NCBI RefSeq assembly: GCF_002286785.1
Contig: NZ_MUJY01000179.1
Coordinates: 1-64,000 of the forward strand
Length of the DNA stretch: 64,000 nucleotides
Direction: 5' to 3'
Origin: Pseudomonas sp. PIC25
GTDB taxonomy: Bacteria; Pseudomonadota; Gammaproteobacteria; Pseudomonadales; Pseudomonadaceae
Shown: positions 9,781 through 18,771 of the stretch, piece by piece
Layout of the letters: each line of letters opens with the position of its first letter
Numbering within the stretch: the first letter of the stretch is position 1
The notes under the pieces: generated by a model
The model's input: only the letters and a program-made list of their open reading frames with translations
The model's database searches: none
Told to the model about the DNA's origin: nothing
Program-made: the position numbers and the translations under genes

Positions 9781-9845
9781 GGATGCCTCATGAACAGGGG
9801 CCTGGGTTACTCTTGCCTGCGCATCGTCCCCAGCCGGATCGCATT

Positions 9846-10763
9846 ATGCCGCTACCCCTCGTCTATCACGACGACTACAGCCCGCCGTTCCCGGCCGGGC
9901 ATCGTTTTCCGATGGAGAAGTTCCGCCTGCTGCGCGACCACTTGGTGGATACGGCTTTGACCCGCGACGAGGCGCTGTTGCGTCCGGAACTTTGCCCGGT
10001 GGAGATCCTCGCCCTGGCCCACGACCCGGTCTACATCGAGCGCTATTGCAGCGGCGCCCTCGGCCGCGAGGAATTACGCCGCCTCGGCCTGCCGTGGTCA
10101 CCGGAACTGGCGCGGCGCACCGTGCGTGCGGTGGGCGGCTCGTTGCTGGCAGCCGAACAGGCCCTGCAACACGGACTGGCCTGCCATCTGGCCGGCGGCA
10201 CCCACCATGCCCATTACGATCACCCGGCCGGCTTCTGCATTTTCAACGATCTGGCGGTGATCGCCCGCTATCTGCTGGAAAGCGGCCGGGCCGGACGCGT
10301 GTTGATCTTCGATTGCGACGTGCACCAGGGCGACGGCACCGCCCGCATCCTTGCCGACATACCGGATGCCGTCACCGTATCGCTGCACTGCGAGCAGAAC
10401 TTCCCGGCGCGCAAGGCCGACAGCGACTGGGATATTGGCCTGCCGCGCGGTATGGGCGATGCGGACTACCTGAAGGTGGTCGACGAGGCGCTGAACTACC
10501 TGCTGCCGCTCTACCAGCCGGATATCGTGCTCTATGACGCCGGTGTCGACGTGCACCGGGACGATGCCCTGGGCTACCTCGCCCTCACCGACACCGGCCT
10601 TGCGGCACGCGACCGCGCCGTGCTCGATCATTGCCTCGGACGGGACATTCCGGTGGTGGGGGTGATCGGCGGCGGCTACGACACCGACCGTGCCGCCCTG
10701 GCCCGACGCCACGGCATTCTTCATCACTGCGCCGATCAGGTCTGGCGGGCCCGGGGGCTCTAG
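9846..10763 (+). CDS. Histone-deacetylase-superfamily hydrolase
   Basis: 305 residues of the class of bacterial HDAC-like zinc amidohydrolases. The active-site features are GGTHHAHYDHPAGFCIFNDLA (His-His pair and oxyanion region, about residues 118-138), FDCDVHQGDGTA (zinc ligands Asp and His) and YDAGVDVHRDD (third ligand Asp). In bacteria these act on acetylated small molecules or polyamines. The ATG at 9846 fits the conserved N-terminus, and it is divergent from the GNAT gene. Confidence 0.9.
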   Translation: MPLPLVYHDDYSPPFPAGHRFPMEKFRLLRDHLVDTALTRDEALLRPELCPVEILALAHDPVYIERYCSGALGREELRRLGLPWSPELARRTVRAVGGSLLAAEQALQHGLACHLAGGTHHAHYDHPAGFCIFNDLAVIARYLLESGRAGRVLIFDCDVHQGDGTARILADIPDAVTVSLHCEQNFPARKADSDWDIGLPRGMGDADYLKVVDEALNYLLPLYQPDIVLYDAGVDVHRDDALGYLALTDTGLAARDRAVLDHCLGRDIPVVGVIGGGYDTDRAALARRHGILHHCADQVWRARGL

Positions 10764-10979
10764 CCTACCCGGCCGCTCGTCGGCCAGCAGGCGACGCTAG
10801 CAGCGAACGGAAGTCAAAAACCGCCAACATCGTCGAATACGCAGCGACCTACCCCTCATCGGCAAACAGGAACCGTTCGAAGCGGCTCCGAGTCAGAGTC
10901 AATGAAGGCGCTCGAATGGTCGGCTTGGCCGACACGCCCTTAACCTGACTGAGCAGCATGGCTGCGGTGGGAGGAAGAG

Positions 10980-11120
10980 ATGACATTCCGCTGTCTTGTT
11001 TCCGACTGCCTGTGGAGTGACGGAACACCATGCAGGCTGGGCAATGAAGATGTTCTCGAGCAGCACTGTCTGCGCTGCGGGGCCTTGCGCTACGTACAAC
11101 TGGCCTGCCCCCTGGCCTGA
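10980..11120 (+). CDS. 46-residue cysteine-rich small protein
   Basis: A short open frame with a near-ideal ribosome site, GGAGG five bases before the ATG. The 46-residue product has six cysteines, including two CxxC-like spacings in its second half (QHCLRCGALRY), which suggests a small zinc-binding or zinc-ribbon-like fold. It resembles a small Cys-rich family found in Pseudomonas, recalled as the PSPA7_2676 family; that assignment is from memory. It is followed by a hairpin. The 216 bases between the HDAC-like gene and this gene show no other gene. Confidence 0.68.
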   Translation: MTFRCLVSDCLWSDGTPCRLGNEDVLEQHCLRCGALRYVQLACPLA

Positions 11121-11133
11121 CGCTCACGCAGTA

Positions 11134-11165
11134 CGCGTGCCTCTTCGCCGAAGAAGAGGCACGCG
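11134..11165. terminator. Hairpin between convergent genes
   Basis: Exact 13-base arms (11134-11146 and 11153-11165) with a 6-base loop. It sits between the small Cys-rich gene and the convergent pectate lyase gene, so it could terminate both. No strong T run follows on either strand. Confidence 0.6.
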
Positions 11166-11171
11166 CGGCGA

Positions 11172-12299
11172 TCACTGAATCTTGCCGGCCCCGGCATTCG
11201 CCAGCACATCGGAAATCACCGCCGACGCCTGCAGCTTGTTGACCGTGTAAGGCGGCGTCCAGCCGATGGCAGTGTTCCAGCTGCAGCTCAGCGGCGCGCC
11301 GTTCAGCAGGGAACCGTTGTCGCGGAAGACCTTACCCTTGAAATCCTTGGCGATATCGATGCAGCTCTTCACGCCCTGGATATCGAAGACGTTCGCCTCG
11401 GACAGGATCTTCGACTCGTAACCCACGCCCTGCGCATAGCTGAAGCGGTAGTACTGATAGCTGCGGCTGGCCGTATGGTAGTTGTTGTAGGTGTGAACCT
11501 GGCCGAAACGCACGCGGGGACCGCGCTCGCTGTAGTCCTGGAACAGGGTGTTGTGGATGGTGACCTTCAGCTTGCCAGCGTCGGTACTCGACGCGCTGTC
11601 GCTGGAACCGATCAGGATGTTCTTCTCGTGCTGCTTGAACACTGAATAGGAAACAGTGATGTAATTCGCCCCCTTGTTGATATCCAGCGCACCATCATGA
11701 TGCTGGATCAGTTGGCCGTTGGCGGAGCCCGCCTGATCGTCGGTGCGCCGACCGTCGGTGAAGGTCATGTGGTCGAGCCAGACATTGCTGGCGCCGCTGA
11801 TGGTGACGCCATCGATTTCCGAGTTCCACTTGCCGGACGAACCGTCGTTCGGGTCCCACACGGGAACCGGGTCCCAGGGGTTTTCGATGGTCAGGTTGCG
11901 CATGATCACGTTGTTGGCGCGGATCATGAAAAAGCCGTCGCGGATCTCCGCGTTGGTTCCCACGCCAACGATGGTCGTCTTGGCCGGGACATCCAGGCGA
12001 GCACGGGTCTTCATCTCGGCGGTGGTCGTGTAGGGCTTGCCTTCGCTGACATCGATGACCCCGGAAATCCGGATGATGCGACCGCCGCTACCTGCCGAGG
12101 CCTTCAAAGCCGTGCGCAATTGCGCAGCGGTGCTGACGGTGTAGACATCCGCCGTCGCAGCAGCGGAGCCACCCTGGGTACCACCGTTCTGAGTGGCCCA
12201 ACCGGTCTTGGCAGCTTCGCGGGCTATATCCGCCGCCTGGGCTCCCATGGCCCCACAAGCCAGCATCACCCCCACCGCAATCGCATGCATTCTGTTCAT
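11172..12299 (-). CDS. Secreted pectate lyase, polysaccharide lyase family 1
   Basis: 375 residues with a Sec signal peptide ending at MGAQA. It cleaves polygalacturonate by beta-elimination with calcium. The parallel beta-helix family signatures are present: NVWLDHMTF (the vWiDH motif), calcium-site aspartates around [17 protein letters not shown], and the catalytic arginine in [21 protein letters not shown] lies six bases before the ATG. No other pectin genes or type II secretion genes are near, so it stands alone. Base composition looks a little lower in GC than its neighbours. Confidence 0.93.
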   Translation of the reverse strand: MNRMHAIAVGVMLACGAMGAQAADIAREAAKTGWATQNGGTQGGSAAATADVYTVSTAAQLRTALKASAGSGGRIIRISGVIDVSEGKPYTTTAEMKTRARLDVPAKTTIVGVGTNAEIRDGFFMIRANNVIMRNLTIENPWDPVPVWDPNDGSSGKWNSEIDGVTISGASNVWLDHMTFTDGRRTDDQAGSANGQLIQHHDGALDINKGANYITVSYSVFKQHEKNILIGSSDSASSTDAGKLKVTIHNTLFQDYSERGPRVRFGQVHTYNNYHTASRSYQYYRFSYAQGVGYESKILSEANVFDIQGVKSCIDIAKDFKGKVFRDNGSLLNGAPLSCSWNTAIGWTPPYTVNKLQASAVISDVLANAGAGKIQ

Positions 12300-12618
12300 T
12301 GACTACTCCCTGATCGACATGAAATCAGACCCAGCGGCCTGGTCGAGCGAGGTTTCTCCCTAGGGGCGGTATTTTTCAATGGCTGTACGGAACCTTGTTC
12401 AACTCTGCGGCACATCGCACATCAACTATTCATACGGCTGCTCATCTTCCCTGCGAAGCGCTACCGAAACGTCGATAGCGCCCGGCCGACGCCGGAGCGG
12501 CTGCCGGTACGGACCGAAATCACCATGGGAAACCGGGACCCGCATCCATTGTCCGACAACGGCGCCAAGAGCACGGCCCAGGCAGAGCGGAGCAGCCCAG
12601 TGGCCGCCCCGCCCTCGC
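12300..12618. other. Intergenic region upstream of the pectate lyase gene
   Basis: No convincing gene is visible in these 319 bases. They must hold the pectate lyase promoter (reading leftward) and the end of the SMP-30-type gene. I see no clear operator or terminator. Confidence 0.5.
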
Positions 12619-13710
12619 TCAGACGAACGTGGCGCCGCGCGTGTTGACGTACAACGCATAGAGCGAGTGGCTGCTCGCCATGAACAGCCGGTTGCCCTGG
12701 CGGCCACCGAAACACAAGTTGGCGCAACGCTCGGGCAAGCGGATATGGCCGATCGCCTTGCCTTGCGGGCTGAACACCTTCACGCCATCGAGATCGTCCG
12801 GTTTGGCTGCCTTCGCGTCGCTGGTACCCCAGCCGCACCAGAGATTGCCGTCCTCGTCGCACTTGATTCCGTCCAGCGCCCCGTGATCGTCGGCCTCGAT
12901 ATGCTTGCGCCGGTCGCCCAAGGTGCCGTCGTCCTTCACTTCATAGGCCCAGACCAGACGGTTCGGCTTGGCTCGCCCCTCGACCACGTAGAGCACTTTC
13001 TCGTCGGGTGAAAAGCACAGGCCGTTCGGGCCGGAGATGCCTTCGATGACGCGGGTCACCGTGCCGCGCTCGCCGTCGATCCGGTACACCGCGTCCGGCA
13101 TCTCCGGCGTGATCTTGTGGCCTTCATAGAAGTTGGCGGTCTGAAACGGCGGGTCGCTGAACCAGATCGACCCGTCACGCTTCACCGCGAGGTCATTGGG
13201 CGAGTTGAAGCGTTTTCCCTCGAAGTTGTCGGCGAGCACCGTGACGCTGCCGTCATGCTCGGTGCGCGTAACCCGCCGCCCCTGGTCGTTGGTGGTCGAG
13301 CCTTCGCAGACGATCAGCCGTCCCTGGCGGTCCCGGGCCAGACCGTTCGAATGATTCGCCGGCGCGCGATAGACGTCGAACGTCCCACTGATCTCGTCCC
13401 AGCGCATGATGCGATTCTCCGGGATGTCGCTCACCAACAGGTAGCGCCCGTCGCCCACCCAGACCGGCCCCTCGGCCCAGCGCATGCCGGTGGCTAGGCG
13501 CTCCACGCTGGCGTTGAACAGGCGGTACTGGGCGAAGCTGTCGTCGAGCACTTCGACCAGGCTGTCCGGATAGCGTTGGGTCAGGGGCTCGGCATCGGCC
13601 AATCGCGGCAGGCCCAACGCGGCGCCTGCGCTAAGGAGCAGGGAATGGCGCAGGAAGCGCCTGCGGCCGGTTTCCGGTTGGTTGTCATCGAGCGTTTCCA
13701 ATTGAGTCAT
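12619..13710 (-). CDS. Tat-exported SMP-30/gluconolactonase-type protein
   Basis: 363 residues with a twin-arginine signal (TGRRRFLRHSLLLSAGAALG) followed by a six-bladed propeller of the SMP-30/LRE family. Metal-site segments are RWAEGPVW (Glu), FNSPNDLAVKRDGSIWFSDP (Asn) and GALDGIKCDEDGNLW (Asp). Family members hydrolyse lactones such as gluconolactone in the periplasm; this substrate is not known. The ATG at 13710 is chosen because it places the Tat motif near the N-terminus. Confidence 0.85.
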   Translation of the reverse strand: MTQLETLDDNQPETGRRRFLRHSLLLSAGAALGLPRLADAEPLTQRYPDSLVEVLDDSFAQYRLFNASVERLATGMRWAEGPVWVGDGRYLLVSDIPENRIMRWDEISGTFDVYRAPANHSNGLARDRQGRLIVCEGSTTNDQGRRVTRTEHDGSVTVLADNFEGKRFNSPNDLAVKRDGSIWFSDPPFQTANFYEGHKITPEMPDAVYRIDGERGTVTRVIEGISGPNGLCFSPDEKVLYVVEGRAKPNRLVWAYEVKDDGTLGDRRKHIEADDHGALDGIKCDEDGNLWCGWGTSDAKAAKPDDLDGVKVFSPQGKAIGHIRLPERCANLCFGGRQGNRLFMASSHSLYALYVNTRGATFV

Positions 13711-14109
13711 AGGATGACCCCTTTTTTGAGTGAGAAGGCGAACGCTCTGCACGGCCATGCAACATCGCGAGCTTTCGCCAATGCCACATAGCGGGACGAG
13801 CGCTTCAGGGGAGTGTCAGAAATCGGCTTGACCCATGATGGAATCAGCCATCCACCGGGAATCCGCTGATGTGAGAGAAATGGGAAGAATGGCAAGCATC
13901 CCTTCGCAAAAAGGCATGTAGGCACAGCGGCATGGCGAGAATCCTATTGTTATTGTTGCCAATGTCATATGACGACTGATGAGTATCGACAAGATCCGAG
14001 GCTTGTCAATTCATAGGACACACCACCCTGCCCAGGCACTGGCGTGCCGCGACCGTCGCGACCACAGCCCCTATAATGCGCGTCACGTTCACCACACCAG
14101 GCTGCGCCA
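13711..14109. other. Intergenic region between divergent genes, with a 10-bp palindrome
   Basis: No gene is visible in these 399 bases. GTCATATGAC at 13964-13973 is a perfect palindrome in an AT-rich patch, possibly an operator for the SMP-30-type gene. A TATAAT at 14072-14077 could be the -10 of the flavoprotein gene, but no good -35 is found at the right distance. Confidence 0.4.
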
Positions 14110-15342
14110 ATGACCGATACCTCCGCTCTGCAGATCGCCATCATCGGTGGAGGCCCGGCCGGGCTGATGGCGGCGGAAGTGCTCAGCCAGGCGGGCCTGC
14201 CGGTGGCCCTCTACGACGCCATGCCGTCGGTGGGCCGCAAGTTCCTCCTTGCCGGTGTCGGCGGCATGAACATCACCCACTCGGAAGCCGCCGAGACATT
14301 CCTCTCCCGCTACGGGGAGCGTCGCGACGCCATCGCCCCGCTGCTCACCGACTTCGACGCCGGCGCGTTGCGCGAATGGATTCATTGCCTGGGCATCGAG
14401 ACCTTCGTCGGCAGTTCCGGACGCGTCTTTCCTCGCGACATGAAGGCCGCGCCGTTGCTGCGCGCCTGGCTCAAGCGCTTGCGCGAGGCCGGTGTCGTCC
14501 TTCACACGCGCCACCGCTGGCTGGGCTGGGACGACAACGGCGACCTGCGCCTGGCCACGCCAAACGGCGAGCGGAGCGTGCGGGCCGACGCCGTGCTGCT
14601 CGCTCTCGGCGGCGGCAGCTGGGCGCGACTGGGTTCGGATGGCGCCTGGGTGCCACTGCTGGAAGAGCGAGGCGTCGCCATCGCCCCGCTGCAACCGTCC
14701 AACTGCGGCTTCGAGGTCGCCGGTTGGAGCCCACTGTTCCGCGACAAGTTCGCCGGGGCGCCGCTCAAGCACGTGGCAATACGCCTGGATGACGAGGAGC
14801 CGCGGCAAGGCGAATTCGTAATCACCGCCGCCGGCGTCGAAGGCAGCCTGATCTATGCGCTGTCGGCACGGATTCGCCAGAGAATCGCCGAGACGGGCAG
14901 CACAACCCTTCATCTCGATCTGCTGCCCCGGCACAGCCCGGACAAGATCGCAGCCGCCCTCGCCCGACCACGCGGATCGCGCTCCATGGCCAAGCACCTG
15001 CACAGCCAGCTCGGCATCGATGGTGTGAAGGCCGGGCTGTTGCGCGAACTGACGCCCGCCGAGACCTTCACCGACAACACCCGCCTCGCCGCCGCTATCA
15101 AGGCGCTACCCTTACGCTTGGTGCGCCCGCGCCCGCTGGACGAGGCCATCAGCAGCGCCGGCGGCGTACCCTTCGAGGCACTTGACTCGAATTTGATGCT
15201 GAGAGCCCTGCCCGGTGTGTTCTGCGCCGGCGAAATGCTGGACTGGGAAGCCCCCACCGGCGGCTACCTGCTCACCGCCTGCTTCGCCAGCGGCCGCGCA
15301 GCCGGCCTGGGCATGCTCGACTGGCTGCGCGAAAGGCGGTGA
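14110..15342 (+). CDS. FAD/NAD(P)-binding flavoprotein, HI0933/TIGR03862-like
   Basis: 410 residues with an N-terminal dinucleotide-binding loop IIGGGPAGLMAAEVL and the family segment VGRKFLLAGVGGMNITHSE, then a second nucleotide region (LLALGGGSWARLG) and a C-terminal CAGEMLDWEAPTGGYLLTACFASG typical of HI0933-type flavoproteins. Oxidoreductase of unknown substrate; sequence features match the TIGR03862 branch best, from memory. Confidence 0.85.
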   Translation: MTDTSALQIAIIGGGPAGLMAAEVLSQAGLPVALYDAMPSVGRKFLLAGVGGMNITHSEAAETFLSRYGERRDAIAPLLTDFDAGALREWIHCLGIETFVGSSGRVFPRDMKAAPLLRAWLKRLREAGVVLHTRHRWLGWDDNGDLRLATPNGERSVRADAVLLALGGGSWARLGSDGAWVPLLEERGVAIAPLQPSNCGFEVAGWSPLFRDKFAGAPLKHVAIRLDDEEPRQGEFVITAAGVEGSLIYALSARIRQRIAETGSTTLHLDLLPRHSPDKIAAALARPRGSRSMAKHLHSQLGIDGVKAGLLRELTPAETFTDNTRLAAAIKALPLRLVRPRPLDEAISSAGGVPFEALDSNLMLRALPGVFCAGEMLDWEAPTGGYLLTACFASGRAAGLGMLDWLRERR

Positions 15343-15349
15343 CCGGCCT

Positions 15350-15465
15350 GTGAGGCGAATTCATTCGCGAATGTCTGGCAGCCCACTTTGCGGATGAGTC
15401 CGCTCCCACAATGACACCCACGCCGGCCCCGCTTTCGTAGGAGCCAACTCTGCTGGCGAAGCTCG
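15350..15465. repeat. REP-like elements after the flavoprotein gene
   Basis: Contains GCGGATGAGTCCGCTCCCACAA and, in opposite orientation, GTAGGAGCCAACTCTGCTGGCGAA, the common Pseudomonas REP core (GTAGGAGC...GGCGAA). Similar units occur at about 25.65 kb and 57.95 kb in this window. Non-coding. Confidence 0.75.
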
Positions 15466-15586
15466 GAATAGCCCCACTCGCTCGGCCTACGGCCTTCGCC
15501 ATACGTGTTCGGAACGGCCCTTCCAGGCCGACGGTCTATGCTTTCACAGAGCCGGCACGCGTCGGCGCCTTCTGTCCAGCCACGGG

Positions 15587-16600
15587 ATGCCCTCGATCGT
15601 GATTCCCCTCCTGGTCTGCGATGACTCCGCAATGGCGCGCAAGCAGTTGATTCGCGCCCTACCGGCGGATTGGCCGGTGTCCATCACCCAGGCCACCCAG
15701 GGCGAGGAAGCGTTGCAGGCGATCCGCCAGGGACTCGGCCAGGTGGTGTTGCTCGACCTGACCATGCCGGTGATGGATGGCTACGAAGTGCTCGCCCACC
15801 TGCGCGACGAAGGGCTGGAGGCCAAGGTCGTGGTGGTCTCCGGCGACGTGCAGGAGGAGGCCGTTCGCCGGGTACGTGATCTCGGCGCCCTGGCCTTCCT
15901 GAAAAAGCCAGCAGACCCGGATGACCTGCGCCGCACCCTGACCGGCCTCGGTCTGCTCGTCCCTTCCACCGCAAAGAGCCCGCAGACACCGCCCCGAGCG
16001 GAACCGGTACTGACGGTGAACTTCCGCGACGCCCTGCGCGAGGTCAGCAACATCGCCATGGGCCGCGCCGCTGCCCTGTTGGCGCGGGTGCTCGGGGTAT
16101 TCGTGCAACTGCCGATCCCCAACGTGAACATCTTCGAGGTCAGCGAACTGCACATGGCCCTGACCGATGCCCAGCGCGGCGAACGGCTCAGCGCGGTGTG
16201 CCAGGGCTTCATCGGCGATGCCATCGCCGGCGAAGCGCTGCTGCTCTTCCACGACTCCGAGGTGGCCGACATGGCGCGCCTGCTCGGCGTGCAGCCGAAG
16301 GACGAGCGCGACACCTCGGAAATGCTCTTGGACCTGGCCAGCCTGCTGATCGGCGCCTGCCTGACCGGCATCGCCGAGCAGATCGACGTGCGCTTCTCCC
16401 AGGGCCACCCGCAACTGCTCGGCCAGCACGCCTCCATCGAGCGGCTGATCCACCTCAACCGCACGCGCTGGAAGAAGACCCTGGCGGTGGAAATCAGCTA
16501 CAGCCTGGAAGGTCACAGCATCCACTTCGACCTGCTGTTGCTGTTCACCGAGGATTCGCTGGCGCGCCTCACCGACAAGATCAACTACCTGATGGGCTGA
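15587..16600 (+). CDS. Response regulator receiver fused to a CheC/CheX-like domain
   Basis: 337 residues. Residues 1-125 form a CheY-like receiver: LLVCDDSAMARK (acidic pair), LLDLTMPVMDGYEV (phospho-acceptor Asp), VSGD and LKKPAD (conserved Lys). After a Pro-rich linker, residues 145-335 resemble CheC-type CheY phosphatases; the first helix keeps the E-x2-N signature (LREVSNIAMG) with a downstream Pro, while the second copy is altered. This predicts a receiver that controls, or is itself reset by, a phosphatase domain. Two bases separate it from the PAS gene. The start could also be the GTG at 15599. Confidence 0.8.
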   Translation: MPSIVIPLLVCDDSAMARKQLIRALPADWPVSITQATQGEEALQAIRQGLGQVVLLDLTMPVMDGYEVLAHLRDEGLEAKVVVVSGDVQEEAVRRVRDLGALAFLKKPADPDDLRRTLTGLGLLVPSTAKSPQTPPRAEPVLTVNFRDALREVSNIAMGRAAALLARVLGVFVQLPIPNVNIFEVSELHMALTDAQRGERLSAVCQGFIGDAIAGEALLLFHDSEVADMARLLGVQPKDERDTSEMLLDLASLLIGACLTGIAEQIDVRFSQGHPQLLGQHASIERLIHLNRTRWKKTLAVEISYSLEGHSIHFDLLLLFTEDSLARLTDKINYLMG

Positions 16601-16602
16601 CC

Positions 16603-17055
16603 ATGGCTGCGCAGATCGACATCGATGAAGTCCACTGGCTGCTCGACATCGTCCAGTGCCTGGACGTCGGCGTGATCGTGCTGGACCGCCAGTACCGGAT
16701 CGAAGTGTGGAACAGCTTCATGGAAAACCACTCGGGCATGGGGCCGAGCCAGGTCTACGGCAAGACGCTGTTCGAGCTGTTCGGCGAAGTGGACGAAGCC
16801 TGGTTCCGGCGCAAGGCGGACAGCGTTCTGCAACTCGGCACCCGCGCCTTCAGTCTGTGGGAACAGCACCCCTACCTGCTGCACTTCAAGAACTACCAGC
16901 CGATCACCGGCCACGAAGACTTCATGTACCAGAACGTCACCTTCCTCCCCCTGGTGGGTGCCAAGGGGGAGGTCGAGCATCTGTGCGTGGTGATTTACGA
17001 CGTCACCGCCGTGGCGATCCTGAAGAAGCAACTGGCCGCGCGCGGCGGCCAGTGA
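16603..17055 (+). CDS. Single PAS-domain protein
   Basis: 150 residues forming one PAS fold: LDVGVIVLDRQYRIEVWNSFMENHSG (family hallmark), VYGKTLFELFGE, then the beta strands of FMYQNVTFLPLVGAKGEVEHLCVVIYDVT. No output domain is present, so it likely senses or relays a signal for the partner protein. The stop of the response regulator gene and this ATG are two bases apart, so the two proteins are probably made together. Confidence 0.87.
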   Translation: MAAQIDIDEVHWLLDIVQCLDVGVIVLDRQYRIEVWNSFMENHSGMGPSQVYGKTLFELFGEVDEAWFRRKADSVLQLGTRAFSLWEQHPYLLHFKNYQPITGHEDFMYQNVTFLPLVGAKGEVEHLCVVIYDVTAVAILKKQLAARGGQ

Positions 17056-17073
17056 ATGCGGTTCGGGGCCCGC

Positions 17074-17703
17074 TCAGCGAATCTGGGTGAACGCCAGCTT
17101 GACCCCAAGGCCGATCAGCACCGCCCCCATCATCCGATCGAACCAGTGTCCCAGGCAGGCGAAGCCGGCGCGTACCCGCTGCTGGCTGAACAGCCAGGCG
17201 ACCATGCAGAACCACAGCGCCGTCGCGCCGGCCAGGTAGACGCCATAGCCGCCCTGGATCGCCAGCGGCGTGTGCGGATCGATCACCACGGTGAACAGCG
17301 AGAGGAAGAACAGCGTGGCTTTGGGATTCAGGCCGTTGGTCACGAAACCGGTGACGAACGCGCCGCGGAACGAACGGACCGCCTCACCCGCTTGCAACTC
17401 GGCGGCAGCGGGATCGGCCGGACGGGCGCGCAGGGCCTTGATGCCGATATACAGCAGGTAGGCCGCGGCGACCCACTTCAAGGCGTTGAACAACACGATG
17501 GACTGGGAAACGATCAGCCCGATCCCCAGCAGCGAATAGGCGACATGGACGAAGATGCCAGTACCGACACCCAGGGCGGTCCAGACACCGGCGCGGCGGC
17601 CATGGGCGACGCTCTCGCGCACGACGATGGCAAAGTCCGGCCCAGGGCTGGCCACCGCAAGAAGATGGATCAAAGCGACGGTGAGAAATTCCGTCCAGTA
17701 CAT
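17074..17703 (-). CDS. LysE/RhtB-family amino-acid exporter
   Basis: 209 residues, about six membrane helices, with the LysE/RhtB signature SPGPDFAIVVRESVAHGRRAG at the N-terminus and FVTGFVTNGLNPKATLFFLS in the middle. It is predicted to export an amino acid or homoserine-type compound through the inner membrane. Substrate not deducible. Convergent with the PAS gene. Confidence 0.9.
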   Translation of the reverse strand: MYWTEFLTVALIHLLAVASPGPDFAIVVRESVAHGRRAGVWTALGVGTGIFVHVAYSLLGIGLIVSQSIVLFNALKWVAAAYLLYIGIKALRARPADPAAAELQAGEAVRSFRGAFVTGFVTNGLNPKATLFFLSLFTVVIDPHTPLAIQGGYGVYLAGATALWFCMVAWLFSQQRVRAGFACLGHWFDRMMGAVLIGLGVKLAFTQIR

Positions 17704-17774
17704 GAAGAACTCTCCAAGAGGGGTCTGTTAGGCTCGCTACCTTAATACTCCTGACCGCGAAAAAGGTACAGCCG

Positions 17775-18740
17775 ATGCACGACAGCCGCCGCGCCGTTTT
17801 CCTCGATCACGCCTCCCTCGATCTCGGCGATCTCGACCTCACCCCGCTCCGCGAGGTCTTCGACGAACTGGTGCTGCACCCGGGCAGCACGCCCGACGAA
17901 GTCGTCGAGCGCCTGCAAGGCGCCCAGGCGGCCATCAGCAACAAGGTGCCGCTGAATGCCGAAACCCTGGCCGCCTGCCCGGAACTGAAGCTGATCCTGG
18001 TTGCCGCCACCGGCACCAACAACATCGATCTCGTCGCCGCCAGCGAGCGGGGCATCGTGGTCAGCAACTGCCAGGGCTACGGCACCCCCTCGGTGGCCCA
18101 GCACACGTTGATGCTGCTTCTCGCCCTGGCGACCCGCCTGCCCGATTACCAGACGGCCGTGCGTGCCGGACGCTGGCAACAGGCCGCGCAGTTCTGCCTG
18201 CTCGACTTTCCCATCGTCGAATTGGAGGGCAAGACCCTCGGCCTGCTCGGTCACGGCGAACTCGGTGGCGCGGTGGCCCGGCTGGCCGAAGCCTTCGGCA
18301 TGCACGTGCTGCTCGGCCAGTTGCCCGGCCGGCCGCCCCGGAAAGACCGTCTGCCGCTGGACGAATTACTGCCCCAAGTCGATGCCCTGACCCTGCACTG
18401 CCCACTGACCGAGCAGACCCGCGGCCTGATCGGCGCCGCCGAACTGGCGCTGATGAAACCCCATGCGTTTCTGATCAATACCGCCCGTGGCGGTCTGGTC
18501 GACGAGCAGGCACTGGCCGATGCCCTGCGCCGTGGCCATCTGGGCGGCGCTGCTACCGACGTGCTGACCCAGGAGCCGCCGAGGGACGGCAACCCCCTGC
18601 TCGCCGGAGATATCCCCCGCCTGATCGTCACCCCGCACAGCGCCTGGGGCAGCCGCGAGGCGCGGCAGCGCATCGTCGGCCAACTGACGGAGAACGCCAC
18701 GGCCTATTTCGCCGGTGCGCCACGGCGCCTGGTCGGCTAA
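17775..18740 (+). CDS. hprA: D-2-hydroxyacid dehydrogenase, HprA-type glycerate dehydrogenase
   Basis: 321 residues. NAD(P)-dependent reduction of hydroxypyruvate or glyoxylate is the expected reaction. The Rossmann loop [13 protein letters not shown] lies near residue 155, the catalytic Arg region in [15 protein letters not shown] near 235, and the catalytic His in [12 protein letters not shown] near 297. The following gene, rsmC, starts 31 bases later, as in P. aeruginosa. Confidence 0.88.
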   Translation: MHDSRRAVFLDHASLDLGDLDLTPLREVFDELVLHPGSTPDEVVERLQGAQAAISNKVPLNAETLAACPELKLILVAATGTNNIDLVAASERGIVVSNCQGYGTPSVAQHTLMLLLALATRLPDYQTAVRAGRWQQAAQFCLLDFPIVELEGKTLGLLGHGELGGAVARLAEAFGMHVLLGQLPGRPPRKDRLPLDELLPQVDALTLHCPLTEQTRGLIGAAELALMKPHAFLINTARGGLVDEQALADALRRGHLGGAATDVLTQEPPRDGNPLLAGDIPRLIVTPHSAWGSREARQRIVGQLTENATAYFAGAPRRLVG

Positions 18741-18771
18741 GCTTCGGCGTTTTTTCAGGCCAGGAGAGCCC

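Noticed and set aside
12379-13011. A plus-strand frame overlapping the SMP-30-type gene and its downstream gap
   Set aside because: It lies largely opposite the SMP-30-type gene, lacks a ribosome site and its product is low-complexity.
14072-14077. TATAAT as a firm promoter for the flavoprotein gene
   Set aside because: No acceptable -35 element stands at 16-18 bases upstream, so it is only mentioned as a possibility.
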